From [Clostridium] innocuum (lineage in GTDB: Bacteria > Bacillota_I > Bacilli_A > Erysipelotrichales > Erysipelotrichaceae): DNA of 64,000 bases. The stretch lies in contig CP048838.1 in NCBI GenBank assembly GCA_012317185.1, positions 4,278,001-4,342,000 of the forward strand, written 5' to 3'. The translations under genes were made by a program, and so were the position numbers. Of the stretch, positions 1 through 8,929 are shown piece after piece. Below the pieces are notes generated by a model. It did no database searches. It saw only the letters and a program-made list of their open reading frames with translations, and was not told the origin of the DNA. How positions within the stretch are numbered: the first letter of the stretch is position 1; each line of letters begins with the position of its first letter.

Positions 1-1403
1 GTCATTCCACTTAAAAAATCAGTGACCAGTAACAGCCGTAAATATAATGCGTCACGCTCCTTATACTCACCTTCCAGCTTGGAAGCTTCCTTGCGGTAAT
101 TTGCGACGTGATTTGAGGAAAGCAGACTTGTAACCTTCTTATCTATTTTCTGCTGCTTGAAGCCTGCGTTTTTACAATCAAAATATATAATAGCAGGAAC
201 AAATTTATCCAACAGCGAGTTCAGGAGCTTATGAGCAGAGATTTCCAGCTTCATAATGCTTGTATGTGTAAACGCATAATCCTTTGCTGTTTCCTTTAAA
301 ATTTCCAATGTCTTCTCATGATAGGTATCCTCCAGCAGCTCCTTGTGATATTCTCCCTTCATAATGGCCGTATAATTGATACTGAACGAATAGGCCGCAC
401 ACCACATCAGCCAACCTTTTATGTATTGCAGCCAGTTTTGGACAGCATACATTTCTGCATCCTTCACAGAGCTGCATAATTCCAATCCTTTAACATAAAG
501 CTCCGTCAGCTTCTGCTGTGCTTCCTTTACATAATAATATTTATCATTTTTATCATATTTCTGTATTTTATCTGCGATTTTCTTCCTTAACTGATGGTAG
601 CTGAACAACCCTTTCTTAAAGGAATCCTCTACATCTGCCACGCCGTAGGATATATCATCAGCAGCTTCCAGTAAAAACGTTAACGGATGACGTACATAGC
701 TTCCAACAGCCAAAGTTCCGGTCTTCCTGCATATTCTTTGTACCAATTCCTCATCAGCCTGAAAGAACCCCATTTTATGATATTGGATATTTTCTGCTTT
801 ATCATCGATATCTTTGGAACAGCACGGATATTTAATCAATGTGTTAATAACTGCAGCTGTAAGATTCATGCCAAATTCACTATCCGAGAACGGCAGCTTT
901 AGTATGGAACGAAGTGCCTGCGCATTCCCTTCAAAATTCTCAAGATCCATTCGCTGCTGTTTACTCAACAGGCTGTATACAGATTCTTCTCCATACATAA
1001 GCTCTTTCAAGTGATTTCGAAACCAGTCTCTTATTATCGTTTCGCCAAAATGACCAAACGGCGGATTCCCAATATCATGCAGAAGACCTGCACAGAACAG
1101 AATGTCCGGCATTGATTCTGTTTCATGCATAGAAACCCTGTTGTATTTTTTCAAACGCTTTCGTGTCAAATTTGCCAGCTGCTTGGCTGTAAATGCCGTT
1201 TCCAAAGAATGTGTGAGTCGAGTTCTTACAAAATCATTTTTGTCCAATGGAAAAACTTGTGTCTTATCCTGAAGTCTTCGAAAAGCTGCGCTCTGGATAA
1301 CCGTTTGCTGATCCTTTTCAAATTCGTCCCGTAATTCCTTATCAAATTCTTCCAATGGAATCGCCGCCAGACGTTCATCTGATAACAATGCTTCCCAATT
1401 CAT
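1..1403 (-). CDS. dgt: dGTPase-like HD triphosphohydrolase (3' end outside window)
   Basis: The family hydrolyses dGTP and other dNTPs to the nucleoside and tripolyphosphate in the cytosol. Read from the ATG at 1403, the frame stays open to base 1. It contains the HD-domain metal ligands: H65 (in RLTHSLE), H109-D110 (LLHDIGNPPFGH) and H118. The last visible residues read VTDFLSGM, which matches the extreme C-terminus of the family (VTDxxSGMTD), so only a few dozen residues are missing. About 467 codons are visible, close to the usual length. The AT-rich stretch upstream has a possible promoter. Family membership is clear; substrate preference cannot be told from sequence. Confidence 0.9.
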   Translation of the reverse strand, partial: MNWEALLSDERLAAIPLEEFDKELRDEFEKDQQTVIQSAAFRRLQDKTQVFPLDKNDFVRTRLTHSLETAFTAKQLANLTRKRLKKYNRVSMHETESMPDILFCAGLLHDIGNPPFGHFGETIIRDWFRNHLKELMYGEESVYSLLSKQQRMDLENFEGNAQALRSILKLPFSDSEFGMNLTAAVINTLIKYPCCSKDIDDKAENIQYHKMGFFQADEELVQRICRKTGTLAVGSYVRHPLTFLLEAADDISYGVADVEDSFKKGLFSYHQLRKKIADKIQKYDKNDKYYYVKEAQQKLTELYVKGLELCSSVKDAEMYAVQNWLQYIKGWLMWCAAYSFSINYTAIMKGEYHKELLEDTYHEKTLEILKETAKDYAFTHTSIMKLEISAHKLLNSLLDKFVPAIIYFDCKNAGFKQQKIDKKVTSLLSSNHVANYRKEASKLEGEYKERDALYLRLLLVTDFLSGM

Positions 1404-1483
1404 ATTGCCTCGCTTTCCCTGATACTGTCTTTGAAAAGAGAATACGACAAAAAGCCCCCGTATTTTCCCCACTCTTTTTCTTT

Positions 1484-1514
1484 ATTATACAATAGAAACA
1501 GCTAACCATGTAAA
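1484..1514 (-). promoter_or_regulatory. possible promoter of the dGTPase gene
   Basis: On the minus strand there is a perfect -10 (TATAAT, 1484-1489) and a TTTACA (1509-1514) with a long 19-base spacer. The -10 is convincing; the -35 is weak. The rest of 1404-1782 is AT-rich and holds no gene that I can support. Confidence 0.35.
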
Positions 1515-1782
1515 ATTTCTCGTACTTTTTTATGTTTTTTTCTATTATTGCTACCTATCGTTTTACAAATCTTATAATTCATGGAATTCATTCAGCAAAT
1601 ATCACTGAGAATCAACATCCATCAGCTTCCTTTCGCAAACCATTCAGCTTTTTAAATCCTTCCTCACTTCTTATCCTCTTACATTTCTCCGTCAATAAAT
1701 TTCATAATTTACAGTATTTTCCATTCAATATATATTTACATATTTTACCATATAAACTAGCATAAACCTTGAGGTGAAAAAC

Positions 1783-2712
1783 ATGAACTATATCTTAACC
1801 AAAGAAATTGTAGACCGGTATCTGCAGGAATGCAGTATCGCAAAAGAGCTGAACTCCCACACACTGAAGGCCTATCAGATCGATCTGAAGCAGTTTTTAT
1901 GTTTCATGGAACCCTATGCATACGATGTACAAAAGGAATCTCTGCATGCCTATATTCTGCATCTGCACAAGACATATCAGAAACCAAAAACTATAAAACG
2001 CAAGATTGCCAGCATCAATGCCCTGTTCTCCTATCTTGTTTTTCATGATCTGATGGAAATCAATCCCATGAGCCGTCTGCGCACCTCCTTTCGGGAACCC
2101 CGGCTGCTGCCCAGAACCATACCGTACACACACCTTTCCTCCATCTTCAACCGCATTTATGATGAGATGAAGAACTGCAAGACCAGCTACCAGCGCAAGG
2201 TATGTGTCCGCAATGCCGCCGTCATGGAGCTTCTCTTTTCCACCGGCATGAGAGTCTCCGAGCTCTGCCATGTCAGGGATGAAGAAATCAACCTGCGTGA
2301 GCAGTATGTCCGCATTTATGGAAAAGGATCAAAGGAGCGCATCCTGCAAATCGGCAATCCGGACGTGTTGAAAATTCTCTATTCCTACCGCTCCATGTTT
2401 CAAAAAGAAATCGAAACCAGCGGCTTCTTCTTCATCAACAAGCTCGGCAACCCGCTCTCCGAGCAATCTGTGCGCCTGTTGATTGCCCGCTATGAGAAAG
2501 CACTGAAAATCCCCCAGCATCTGACGCCCCATATGTTTCGCCATACCTTCGCTACACAGCTGTTGGAGGAAGACGTGGACATCCGCTACATTCAGCATAT
2601 CCTTGGACACAGCTCCATCACTACCACGCAGATCTACACCCACATCAGCTCCAACAAGCAAAAAGAAATCCTGTACCATAAAAATCCAAGAAATTTCATA
2701 AACCAGAGCTGA
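1783..2712 (+). CDS. XerC/XerD-type tyrosine recombinase
   Basis: Site-specific DNA recombinase of 309 aa. The N-terminal SAM-like core-binding domain (about residues 1-95) is followed by the catalytic domain. All catalytic residues are visible: R157 (STGMRVSE), K181 (GKGSKER), H250 and R253 (HMFRHTFA), H276 (LGHSS) and the nucleophile Y285 (TQIYTH). I start at ATG 1783 because GAGGTG at 1771-1776 is well placed; the frame also has a GTG at 1774, but that lies inside this ribosome site. It stands alone between dgt and the SNF2 helicase with no integrase-type neighbours, which favours a housekeeping Xer (chromosome dimer resolution) over a phage integrase. Whether it is XerC, XerD or a single-Xer system is not decidable here. 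Confidence 0.9.
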   Translation: MNYILTKEIVDRYLQECSIAKELNSHTLKAYQIDLKQFLCFMEPYAYDVQKESLHAYILHLHKTYQKPKTIKRKIASINALFSYLVFHDLMEINPMSRLRTSFREPRLLPRTIPYTHLSSIFNRIYDEMKNCKTSYQRKVCVRNAAVMELLFSTGMRVSELCHVRDEEINLREQYVRIYGKGSKERILQIGNPDVLKILYSYRSMFQKEIETSGFFFINKLGNPLSEQSVRLLIARYEKALKIPQHLTPHMFRHTFATQLLEEDVDIRYIQHILGHSSITTTQIYTHISSNKQKEILYHKNPRNFINQS

Positions 2713-2761
2713 TTGCACATATACTGCATCCCGCCTCTTGTCTAATTCAAATCCGAACAGC

Positions 2762-2807
2762 AAAAAAGAGAATTCAGAGATACTTTGCGTACATGAATTC
2801 CCTTTTT
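2762..2807. terminator. bidirectional terminator between recombinase and SNF2 gene
   Basis: An inverted repeat (GAATTCA / TGAATTC extended by A/T pairs with one mismatch) is flanked by A6 on the left and T5 on the right. It can therefore act for both converging genes. Confidence 0.55.
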
Positions 2808-2925
2808 CTATATAATTGGCATTGTATTAAAGCATTCCGAAAATCTCCATCTCTTACAGGAAACTTTCTGATCAACGAGAGTGAAGACTTCCCTTCATCT
2901 TTGGTTATACACTGGCTTTCCCCGT

Positions 2926-5900
2926 TCAGCCATTCACCTTCAGCAGCTCCAGAATCTGATCCTTATCCATCCTCATGATATTCGTCTCATTCTCTTCCAC
3001 GAAAATATCCGCAAGCTCCTTTTTCATCTGCTGTAAATGCTGAATACGCTCCTCCACGGTATTGCGCATAATCAGCTTATACACCTGCACGCGGGAATTC
3101 TGACCGATGCGATATGCCCGATCACTTGCCTGATTCTCCGCTGAAACATTCCACCAGGGATCATAATGAATCACTGCCTCCGCAGCTGTCAGATTGATAC
3201 CGGTACCCCCGGACTTCAGTGAAATAAGGAACACCTTCTTTTCCTTATCCTGAAACTTCTGCACAAGCTCCCGTCGCTCCTCCTTACCGGTACTTCCATC
3301 CATTCGGAAATACGGTATATGCAGATGCTGGAGCTCAACCTGAATCAAATCCAGCATGGAGGTAAAATTGGAAAACAGCAGCACGGACTTATCATTCTCC
3401 ACAAGAGAGCTCACCAGCTCCATGCAGGCCTTCAGCTTACTGGAAGGCTGCGATACCTCCTCATACACAAGACGCGGGTCACAGCAAATCTGCCGTAAGC
3501 GCATCAGCATTCCCAAAACCTGGAACCGATTGGTCTTCACCAGATCAAGCTCCTGCTGCAGCTCTTTGTTGACCTGTGCAAGATTCGCCATATACATTGT
3601 TTCCTCTGCCTCATCAAAGGCGATACTGAGCGTTGTCTCCGTCTTTTCAGGCAGCTCACTCAGCACCTCCTTCTTCACTCTTCGCAGAATGAACGGCTGT
3701 ACCATTTTCTTCAGCTGCTCCTGCTTCTCCTTATGCTTTCCAAGAACGATATCCTTCTCGAAATGATGGGAGAAATAGCGGTAATCAAACAGGTAGCCCG
3801 GCATCAGAAAGTCAAAAATACTCCACAGCTCAGCCAGTGAATTTTCAATAGGTGTACCTGTCAGAGCCAGTGCATGATGGCTCTTCAGACGCTTCGTGCT
3901 CGTCGCATTCATCGTCCGCTGGTTTTTGATATACTGTGCCTCATCCAGAATCTTATAGAAGAACGTCCGGCTTTCATAATAGCCGATATCCCTCTTCAGA
4001 TAATCATAGGAGGTAATCAGCAGATCCATATCCATACTGCTGCGGATCAGCTCCTCCCGCTTTGCCTGAGAGCCTGTGATACAGCAAACCCTTAAATCAC
4101 TTGCAAATTTACGCACCTCATCCTCCCAGTTATACAGCACACTGCTCGGCACAACGACAATGCTGGTGCGGCCTGCCTGCTTTTCGCTTTCCAGAAAGGC
4201 AATGACCTGCAACGTTTTTCCAAGACCCATATCATCCGCCAGAATACCTCCGAAGCCATACTGGTGCATCAGCTTCAGCCAGCGAAAGCCATCCTTCTGA
4301 TAATCACGTAAAAGCTCATTATAGCGCTGTGGTATTTCAATATCCTGTGTACTGATCTGCTGAAAGGAGTTCAGTATATTCTGTAAGACATCCTCTTTAT
4401 GGAAGGCAATGGAGTCACTTCCCTTTGTGAATGCATCCAGCATGAACAGACGATATCCCGGCAGCTGTATGCAGTTCTGCTGCAGCTGTTCATCCTCGAT
4501 ATGAAACTCCTGCATCATCGTATCCAGTTCCTCCAGCTGATCACTCTTCAGATTCAGCAGCTTCCCGTTTTTCAACCGATAAAAATGCTTTTTCCTACGG
4601 TAGGCGCGCAGCACATCCAGCAGCTCCTCCTTATGAATATCGCGGCTGTGTAAATCGATTTCCAGAAGGTTACCCGCAAGGCGAAGCCCTGCATGCAGAT
4701 TAACCACATGCTTCTTATTCATATTCTTCAATACATCACTGACAAAAATCTCACAATATCCCGACAGAAACGGAAGGCCGTCCCGCATGAACTCCAGCAG
4801 GGTTTCACTCACATCATGAAACAGCGCACAATGCTCCTTCGGCTGTATGATATCCGCATACTGCCTTATGAAATTTTCAACGATCTCCTGGCGCAGCGGC
4901 AGATATTCCTGCTCATCCTGAAAGCCCGGTATCCGTTCATCCTCATACAGAACATCCAGCTGAAAATACACCCTTCCCAGCTCATCAATATCCCCATACA
5001 GCTCCAGTCCGATCGGCTCCAGCGTATAGGCATACTTCGCGATTCCATACATATTCGCATAATCACGGATTTCACTTAGAACATATTTATAGAAATCCGC
5101 AAACTGCTCATTGCGCACATACAGCTGCTGCTCACTCAGGGAATCGATCAGCTCCAAACACTTCCCCTGTTCATCAAAGCGATAGCGGTACAGCGTATCA
5201 TCCTGCATGCGGTACAAGTGATGCCGTCCCCGAATACCGCTTTTCAGCAGCGACCAGTTGCGGAAGGTAAGCAGTACAAAATCCTCCTCACTCTTTACGC
5301 GGATGTCCAGCAGCTGTCGTTTATCCTTCATCTGAATGTTGCGATAGCGCTGTGGAAGGCGCCCCAGCAGCTCATAAAACTCATCCATATACAGCGGAGG
5401 AATTTCCATAACACTCGGATTGGATACCAGCGTCTTTCCCTCATAAAAGCAGTTTTTCAGAAAGCGGATCAGATCCTGGCTGTCTTCATCAAAGCGGTTT
5501 ATCGAATGGGTGAACGCCAGAGACATACCATATTGTGCGTAGGTCTGCTGGGCAAGACGCTCAAAGAAATCCGCAAGACTGCTGATGGTATACCATTTCC
5601 GGTCTCCGATTTTCAGTGCGATATACATATGCTGCTGGTCAGTGACCTCAGCTTCCACAAACAGATGCACCTTTTCCACATGCTCACGGTTTTGCAGCTC
5701 CTGATAATAGACCTTGCTCTCCTGCAGAATATGACTGGAGGTCGCAAACTGCTTCATCAGCTCTCTGCGGCGGGTATTCTCCTTCACCATCGCCTCGATG
5801 TTCTGATGCTCCTTCAAAATTTCCATCTGCAATCTGCCCTTTTTTACAGGTACTGCTTCCTTTTCTGCAGAAATCCTCTGCTTCTCTTTCTTAACAGGTG

Positions 5901-6279
5901 ACGGACTCTGCTGAAGTAACGGAAGTTGTGCAGCTGGCTGTACGGCGATTTCTTCCTCTTTCCGTTCATAGGAATATGGAAACTTCTCCGGCTGCAGATC
6001 ATGAATCTGATACAGTACGGCAAGCAGATGCTCACATATTTTTGTTCGCTTGCAGCTGCAGAAATAATAATCCACATCACTCTCCGCATTTAATGTAAAC
6101 TGCAGTGTCGCATAAAACTTGCCACTCAATGTTTCCATCCGTGCCTCTACGTGGTACTCACTCTGCGTTTTTGCTATATATATTTTTTTGATCAGGTTTT
6201 CTTGTTGAACCTTTCTGGCCTTGATCAGCTTTGTTTCACTTTTTGTCTGTCGCTTAATATCATCTACCGTTAATCTCAC
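2926..6279 (-). CDS. SWIM-domain SNF2-family ATP-dependent helicase
   Basis: Large 1117-aa SWI2/SNF2 ATPase, a DNA translocase that remodels protein-DNA or RNA polymerase complexes. Near the N-terminus (about residues 60-85) is a SWIM zinc finger of the form CxCx(n)CxH (FCSCKRTKICEHLL). The C-terminal half carries the helicase motifs: Walker A in ILADDMGLGKTLQ, motif II as DEAQ (ILDEAQYIKN), motif III LTGTPIEN, and the helicase C motifs SLKSGGTGINL and DRAYRIGQ. The middle is a bacterial SNF2-associated region. The start is GTG 6279; AGGAG and AAGGG lie just upstream, and the ATG seven bases earlier is out of frame. It is monocistronic. Related proteins are common in Firmicutes, but their cellular role is poorly defined. 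Confidence 0.92.
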   Translation of the reverse strand: MRLTVDDIKRQTKSETKLIKARKVQQENLIKKIYIAKTQSEYHVEARMETLSGKFYATLQFTLNAESDVDYYFCSCKRTKICEHLLAVLYQIHDLQPEKFPYSYERKEEEIAVQPAAQLPLLQQSPSPVKKEKQRISAEKEAVPVKKGRLQMEILKEHQNIEAMVKENTRRRELMKQFATSSHILQESKVYYQELQNREHVEKVHLFVEAEVTDQQHMYIALKIGDRKWYTISSLADFFERLAQQTYAQYGMSLAFTHSINRFDEDSQDLIRFLKNCFYEGKTLVSNPSVMEIPPLYMDEFYELLGRLPQRYRNIQMKDKRQLLDIRVKSEEDFVLLTFRNWSLLKSGIRGRHHLYRMQDDTLYRYRFDEQGKCLELIDSLSEQQLYVRNEQFADFYKYVLSEIRDYANMYGIAKYAYTLEPIGLELYGDIDELGRVYFQLDVLYEDERIPGFQDEQEYLPLRQEIVENFIRQYADIIQPKEHCALFHDVSETLLEFMRDGLPFLSGYCEIFVSDVLKNMNKKHVVNLHAGLRLAGNLLEIDLHSRDIHKEELLDVLRAYRRKKHFYRLKNGKLLNLKSDQLEELDTMMQEFHIEDEQLQQNCIQLPGYRLFMLDAFTKGSDSIAFHKEDVLQNILNSFQQISTQDIEIPQRYNELLRDYQKDGFRWLKLMHQYGFGGILADDMGLGKTLQVIAFLESEKQAGRTSIVVVPSSVLYNWEDEVRKFASDLRVCCITGSQAKREELIRSSMDMDLLITSYDYLKRDIGYYESRTFFYKILDEAQYIKNQRTMNATSTKRLKSHHALALTGTPIENSLAELWSIFDFLMPGYLFDYRYFSHHFEKDIVLGKHKEKQEQLKKMVQPFILRRVKKEVLSELPEKTETTLSIAFDEAEETMYMANLAQVNKELQQELDLVKTNRFQVLGMLMRLRQICCDPRLVYEEVSQPSSKLKACMELVSSLVENDKSVLLFSNFTSMLDLIQVELQHLHIPYFRMDGSTGKEERRELVQKFQDKEKKVFLISLKSGGTGINLTAAEAVIHYDPWWNVSAENQASDRAYRIGQNSRVQVYKLIMRNTVEERIQHLQQMKKELADIFVEENETNIMRMDKDQILELLKVNG

Positions 6280-6360
6280 AGCTTCATCCCTTTACTCCTG
6301 CTTTTCCTATCTTTACAAATATGCAGGGTATCCTTTCTATTCCGAATACAAAAAAGCATC

Positions 6361-6437
6361 CAATACGTCATGTTACGTATTGCACACTTTTCCTCGCGTT
6401 TCTTCTTATATGATACCTGCAAATCCAAATAAGTCAA
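6361..6437 (-). promoter_or_regulatory. SNF2 promoter plus downstream palindrome
   Basis: On the minus strand, TTGACT (6432-6437), a 16-base spacer and TATCAT (6410-6415) form a good promoter. About 20 bases into the transcript is a perfect 8-bp inverted repeat, CAATACGT-N6-ACGTATTG (6361-6382), which could be an operator or an RNA hairpin. Nothing else is recognised in 6438-6710. Confidence 0.45.
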
Positions 6438-6710
6438 GCCGCTTTTCCTTTATTTTCTAAATCCGTCAGGAAAAACAGATACGATTCACCAAAGTAGCAT
6501 GCGCGGTTAGGCGCTGATCGCTGAAACAACAGCAGTCTATGACAGCCTGTAAACTCTATATGCTATCAAGCAATGGTATCTCTATCAGCCTATATCTGTG
6601 TTTCAAAGCGGTGAGGCATTACGAAAACAGCTTACTGTACATTCTGAACTTCTCTGTAATAAGGCATCCCCGCACTGCAGCCATACATTCTGCCAGTAGC
6701 ACAAAGCAGG

Positions 6711-7076
6711 CTACATATGCCGAACCCGCAGGACATCCACAACCATCATAATAAATTCCCGGTTGGTCGGCTTACCTTTATTCTTACTGATCGTATTACG
6801 GAACACGGAATACAGAAAGTCCACATCCCCGCGATCCAGCGTTGCCTCTACGGCATTGCGGATACTGCGCTCCACACAGGAAGGCGTTGTATCATAAGCC
6901 TCAGCTATCGTTGCATATAGGCCATTCATCATATTCTTTAATAGCTCCGGATGATCATAAACTTCCAGGATAGCGCTGCGCAGATAATAGTGCCCTTTGA
7001 TGTGTGCGGGTGTTCCCATGTCATGCAAAAGATTTGTAACCTCTTCGTATAATTCCTTTGTCAATGTATCCATCAT
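6711..7076 (-). CDS. stand-alone Spo0A C-terminal DNA-binding domain protein
   Basis: A 122-aa protein that matches the DNA-binding (sigma-A-contacting) C-terminal domain of the sporulation master regulator Spo0A: GTPAHIKGHYYLRSAI, then TPSCVERSIRNAVE (recognition helix region), then NKGKPTNREFI. The phosphoacceptor receiver domain that normally precedes it is absent; upstream DNA contains no receiver. GGAGGG at 7083-7088 is six bases from ATG 7076, so the short form looks like the real product, not a fragment of a longer frame. Without a receiver it cannot be switched by phosphorelay and might bind 0A-box-like sites constitutively or compete with Spo0A. That role is inference. Confidence 0.8.
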   Translation of the reverse strand: MMDTLTKELYEEVTNLLHDMGTPAHIKGHYYLRSAILEVYDHPELLKNMMNGLYATIAEAYDTTPSCVERSIRNAVEATLDRGDVDFLYSVFRNTISKNKGKPTNREFIMMVVDVLRVRHM

Positions 7077-7297
7077 AAAATTCCCTCCATCCATTTCTCT
7101 GATTCCACACACTAACAATAATTTAAATATGTCCAGAAGTAAACCGATGTCGTTATCTGTCGAAATTTATAATTTATAAAAGCGTTTGTATTTACAGGCC
7201 ATTGCAGTCTTATCAGGGTATCCCGTATCGTCTGGTGTATTTCTATGATGATCCTTATGCCAACAGTAACAGGTGTTCACAATTCCCTGCCGCATAT

Positions 7298-7328
7298 AAA
7301 AAAATGAAGGGTTCATAACGAATCCTTC
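7298..7328 (-). terminator. terminator of the PTS-M20-gnd operon
   Basis: On the minus strand, GAAGGATTC-N5-GAACCCTTC forms a 9-bp stem (one G-U pair) and is followed by T7 after one A. It lies about 210 bases past gnd. A second hairpin with complementary arms at 7448-7486 lies closer to gnd but lacks a good minus-strand T-run. No gene is seen in 7077-7540. Confidence 0.65.
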
Positions 7329-7540
7329 GAGTGGGCAGACAATCTATATAAGCATTTAAAGACCGCCGCTTATTCAAGCCTGCACATCCATCTTACAGCA
7401 GGAAGATATACGGATGCCTTATTGCAAGCATCCTCGAACAGCATAAAGAATCCAAATCTATTGGTATACACAACAGATTGGATTCTCCTTTTTCTATTCA
7501 CACTGAGTAAGCATGCCGTAATCAGAAAATGCTTCCGCAT

Positions 7541-8929
7541 TTACTTTAGCCAGTCACTGTGGAACACCCCTGCCTGATCCACACGCTCATAGGTGTGTGC
7601 ACCAAAGCAGTCCCGCTGTGCCTGTATCAGATTCGTTTCCAGACTTGCCGTGGTGTAGCCATTGACATAATTCATCGCACTGCATAAAACCGGTATATAC
7701 AAGCCCTTTTGCAGAGCGAAGCTGATGATGCGCTGTAAATCCTCTCTGCCCTGTTTCACATACTCTGTAAACTGATCGGATACAAGCAGATTTGTAAGGT
7801 TTGCATCCTTGTCATAGGCCTGATATATATCCTTTAAGAACTCTGATTTGATAATACAGCCATTCTGCCATATCACCGCGAGCTGCTTGGTATCAATATG
7901 GTAGCCGCATTGCGCATTCACGGCAGCTATGAGGGAAAAGCCCTGTGCATAGATGCTCGTTTTTGCCAGCAGCACCGCCTTACACAGATCAGCAGCCAGC
8001 TGCTCATTGCTGGTTTCTTCATCCTGTGTACCTGCATAGCACTGTTCCGCCTGTAGCCGTTGGGCTTTCATGGAGGAAAGAAATCTTGCTTCCACCGCCT
8101 CTATAAGGCTTGGCACAGGAACACCGTATTCCAGAGAAACACATGCTGTCCATTTTCCGGTTCCCTTCTGCTTTGCGACATCCAGCACCTTGTCAAGCAG
8201 CCATTCCTCCTGTTCCTTTTTTTGCAGGATATCCTCTGTGATATCCAGAAGATACGAGGCAAGATTATGCTGATTCAGCTGATGAAATGCCTTTTGCACA
8301 GCGGCACGATCCTTTGGATACAGCCTTTTCAGGATTGCATAAAGCTCCGCAAGCAGCTGCATATCGGCATATTCAATACCATTATGCACCATCTTCACAA
8401 AATGGCCGGAGCCTTCTTTTCCGATATAGGTACAGCAGGCTGTGCCGTCTTCATTTTTGGCAGCGATTGCAGTAAAGATGTCCGCAATTTCGCAATAGGC
8501 CCTGTATTCTCCGGAGGGCATGATGCTGGGACCATGCAAGGCTCCCTTTTCTCCACCGGAAACACCGCTTCCTATCAGATAAAATCCATCCTGCTGCAGG
8601 GACTGCATTCTGCGCTGTGTATCCTCATAATAGGAATTCCCACAGTCAATCAGTATATCCCCTTTCGCAAGCAGCGGCTTCAAGGATGCAATGACACTGT
8701 CCACCACACGTCCTGCCGTTACTATTAGGATGATTTTACGCGGTTTTTCAAGGCTGTTGACAAAGGCTTCCAGTGACTCATATCCGAAAAGCTTCGGATA
8801 TTTCTGTGTAAACTGCTTTGTGATTTCTGTTTCTATATTGTATACAGATACAGAGAAGCCGTGCTGCATGATATTGCGTGCCAGCGACTGTCCCATGACG
8901 CCCAGTCCGTATACTCCGATATTATTCAT
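7541..8929 (-). CDS. gnd: 6-phosphogluconate dehydrogenase (decarboxylating)
   Basis: Oxidises 6-phosphogluconate to ribulose 5-phosphate and CO2 with reduction of NAD(P). The 462-aa length is normal for the long form. The Rossmann motif GLGVMG is at residues 8-13, the substrate signature GSGVSGGEKGALHGPSIMPSG is intact, and so is the catalytic K in HFVKMVHNGIEY. The start codon overlaps the end of the M20 gene by eight bases and has a strong GAGGAGG site, so the two are translationally coupled. As the last gene of a sigma-54-controlled PTS operon, it suggests that the imported substrate is a sugar acid or is converted to 6-phosphogluconate. Confidence 0.93.
   Translation of the reverse strand: MNNIGVYGLGVMGQSLARNIMQHGFSVSVYNIETEITKQFTQKYPKLFGYESLEAFVNSLEKPRKIILIVTAGRVVDSVIASLKPLLAKGDILIDCGNSYYEDTQRRMQSLQQDGFYLIGSGVSGGEKGALHGPSIMPSGEYRAYCEIADIFTAIAAKNEDGTACCTYIGKEGSGHFVKMVHNGIEYADMQLLAELYAILKRLYPKDRAAVQKAFHQLNQHNLASYLLDITEDILQKKEQEEWLLDKVLDVAKQKGTGKWTACVSLEYGVPVPSLIEAVEARFLSSMKAQRLQAEQCYAGTQDEETSNEQLAADLCKAVLLAKTSIYAQGFSLIAAVNAQCGYHIDTKQLAVIWQNGCIIKSEFLKDIYQAYDKDANLTNLLVSDQFTEYVKQGREDLQRIISFALQKGLYIPVLCSAMNYVNGYTTASLETNLIQAQRDCFGAHTYERVDQAGVFHSDWLK

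Noticed and set aside
7448..7486. Hairpin with near-perfect arms as terminator of gnd
   Set aside because: The T-run lies on the plus strand only; a better minus-strand terminator is at 7298-7328.
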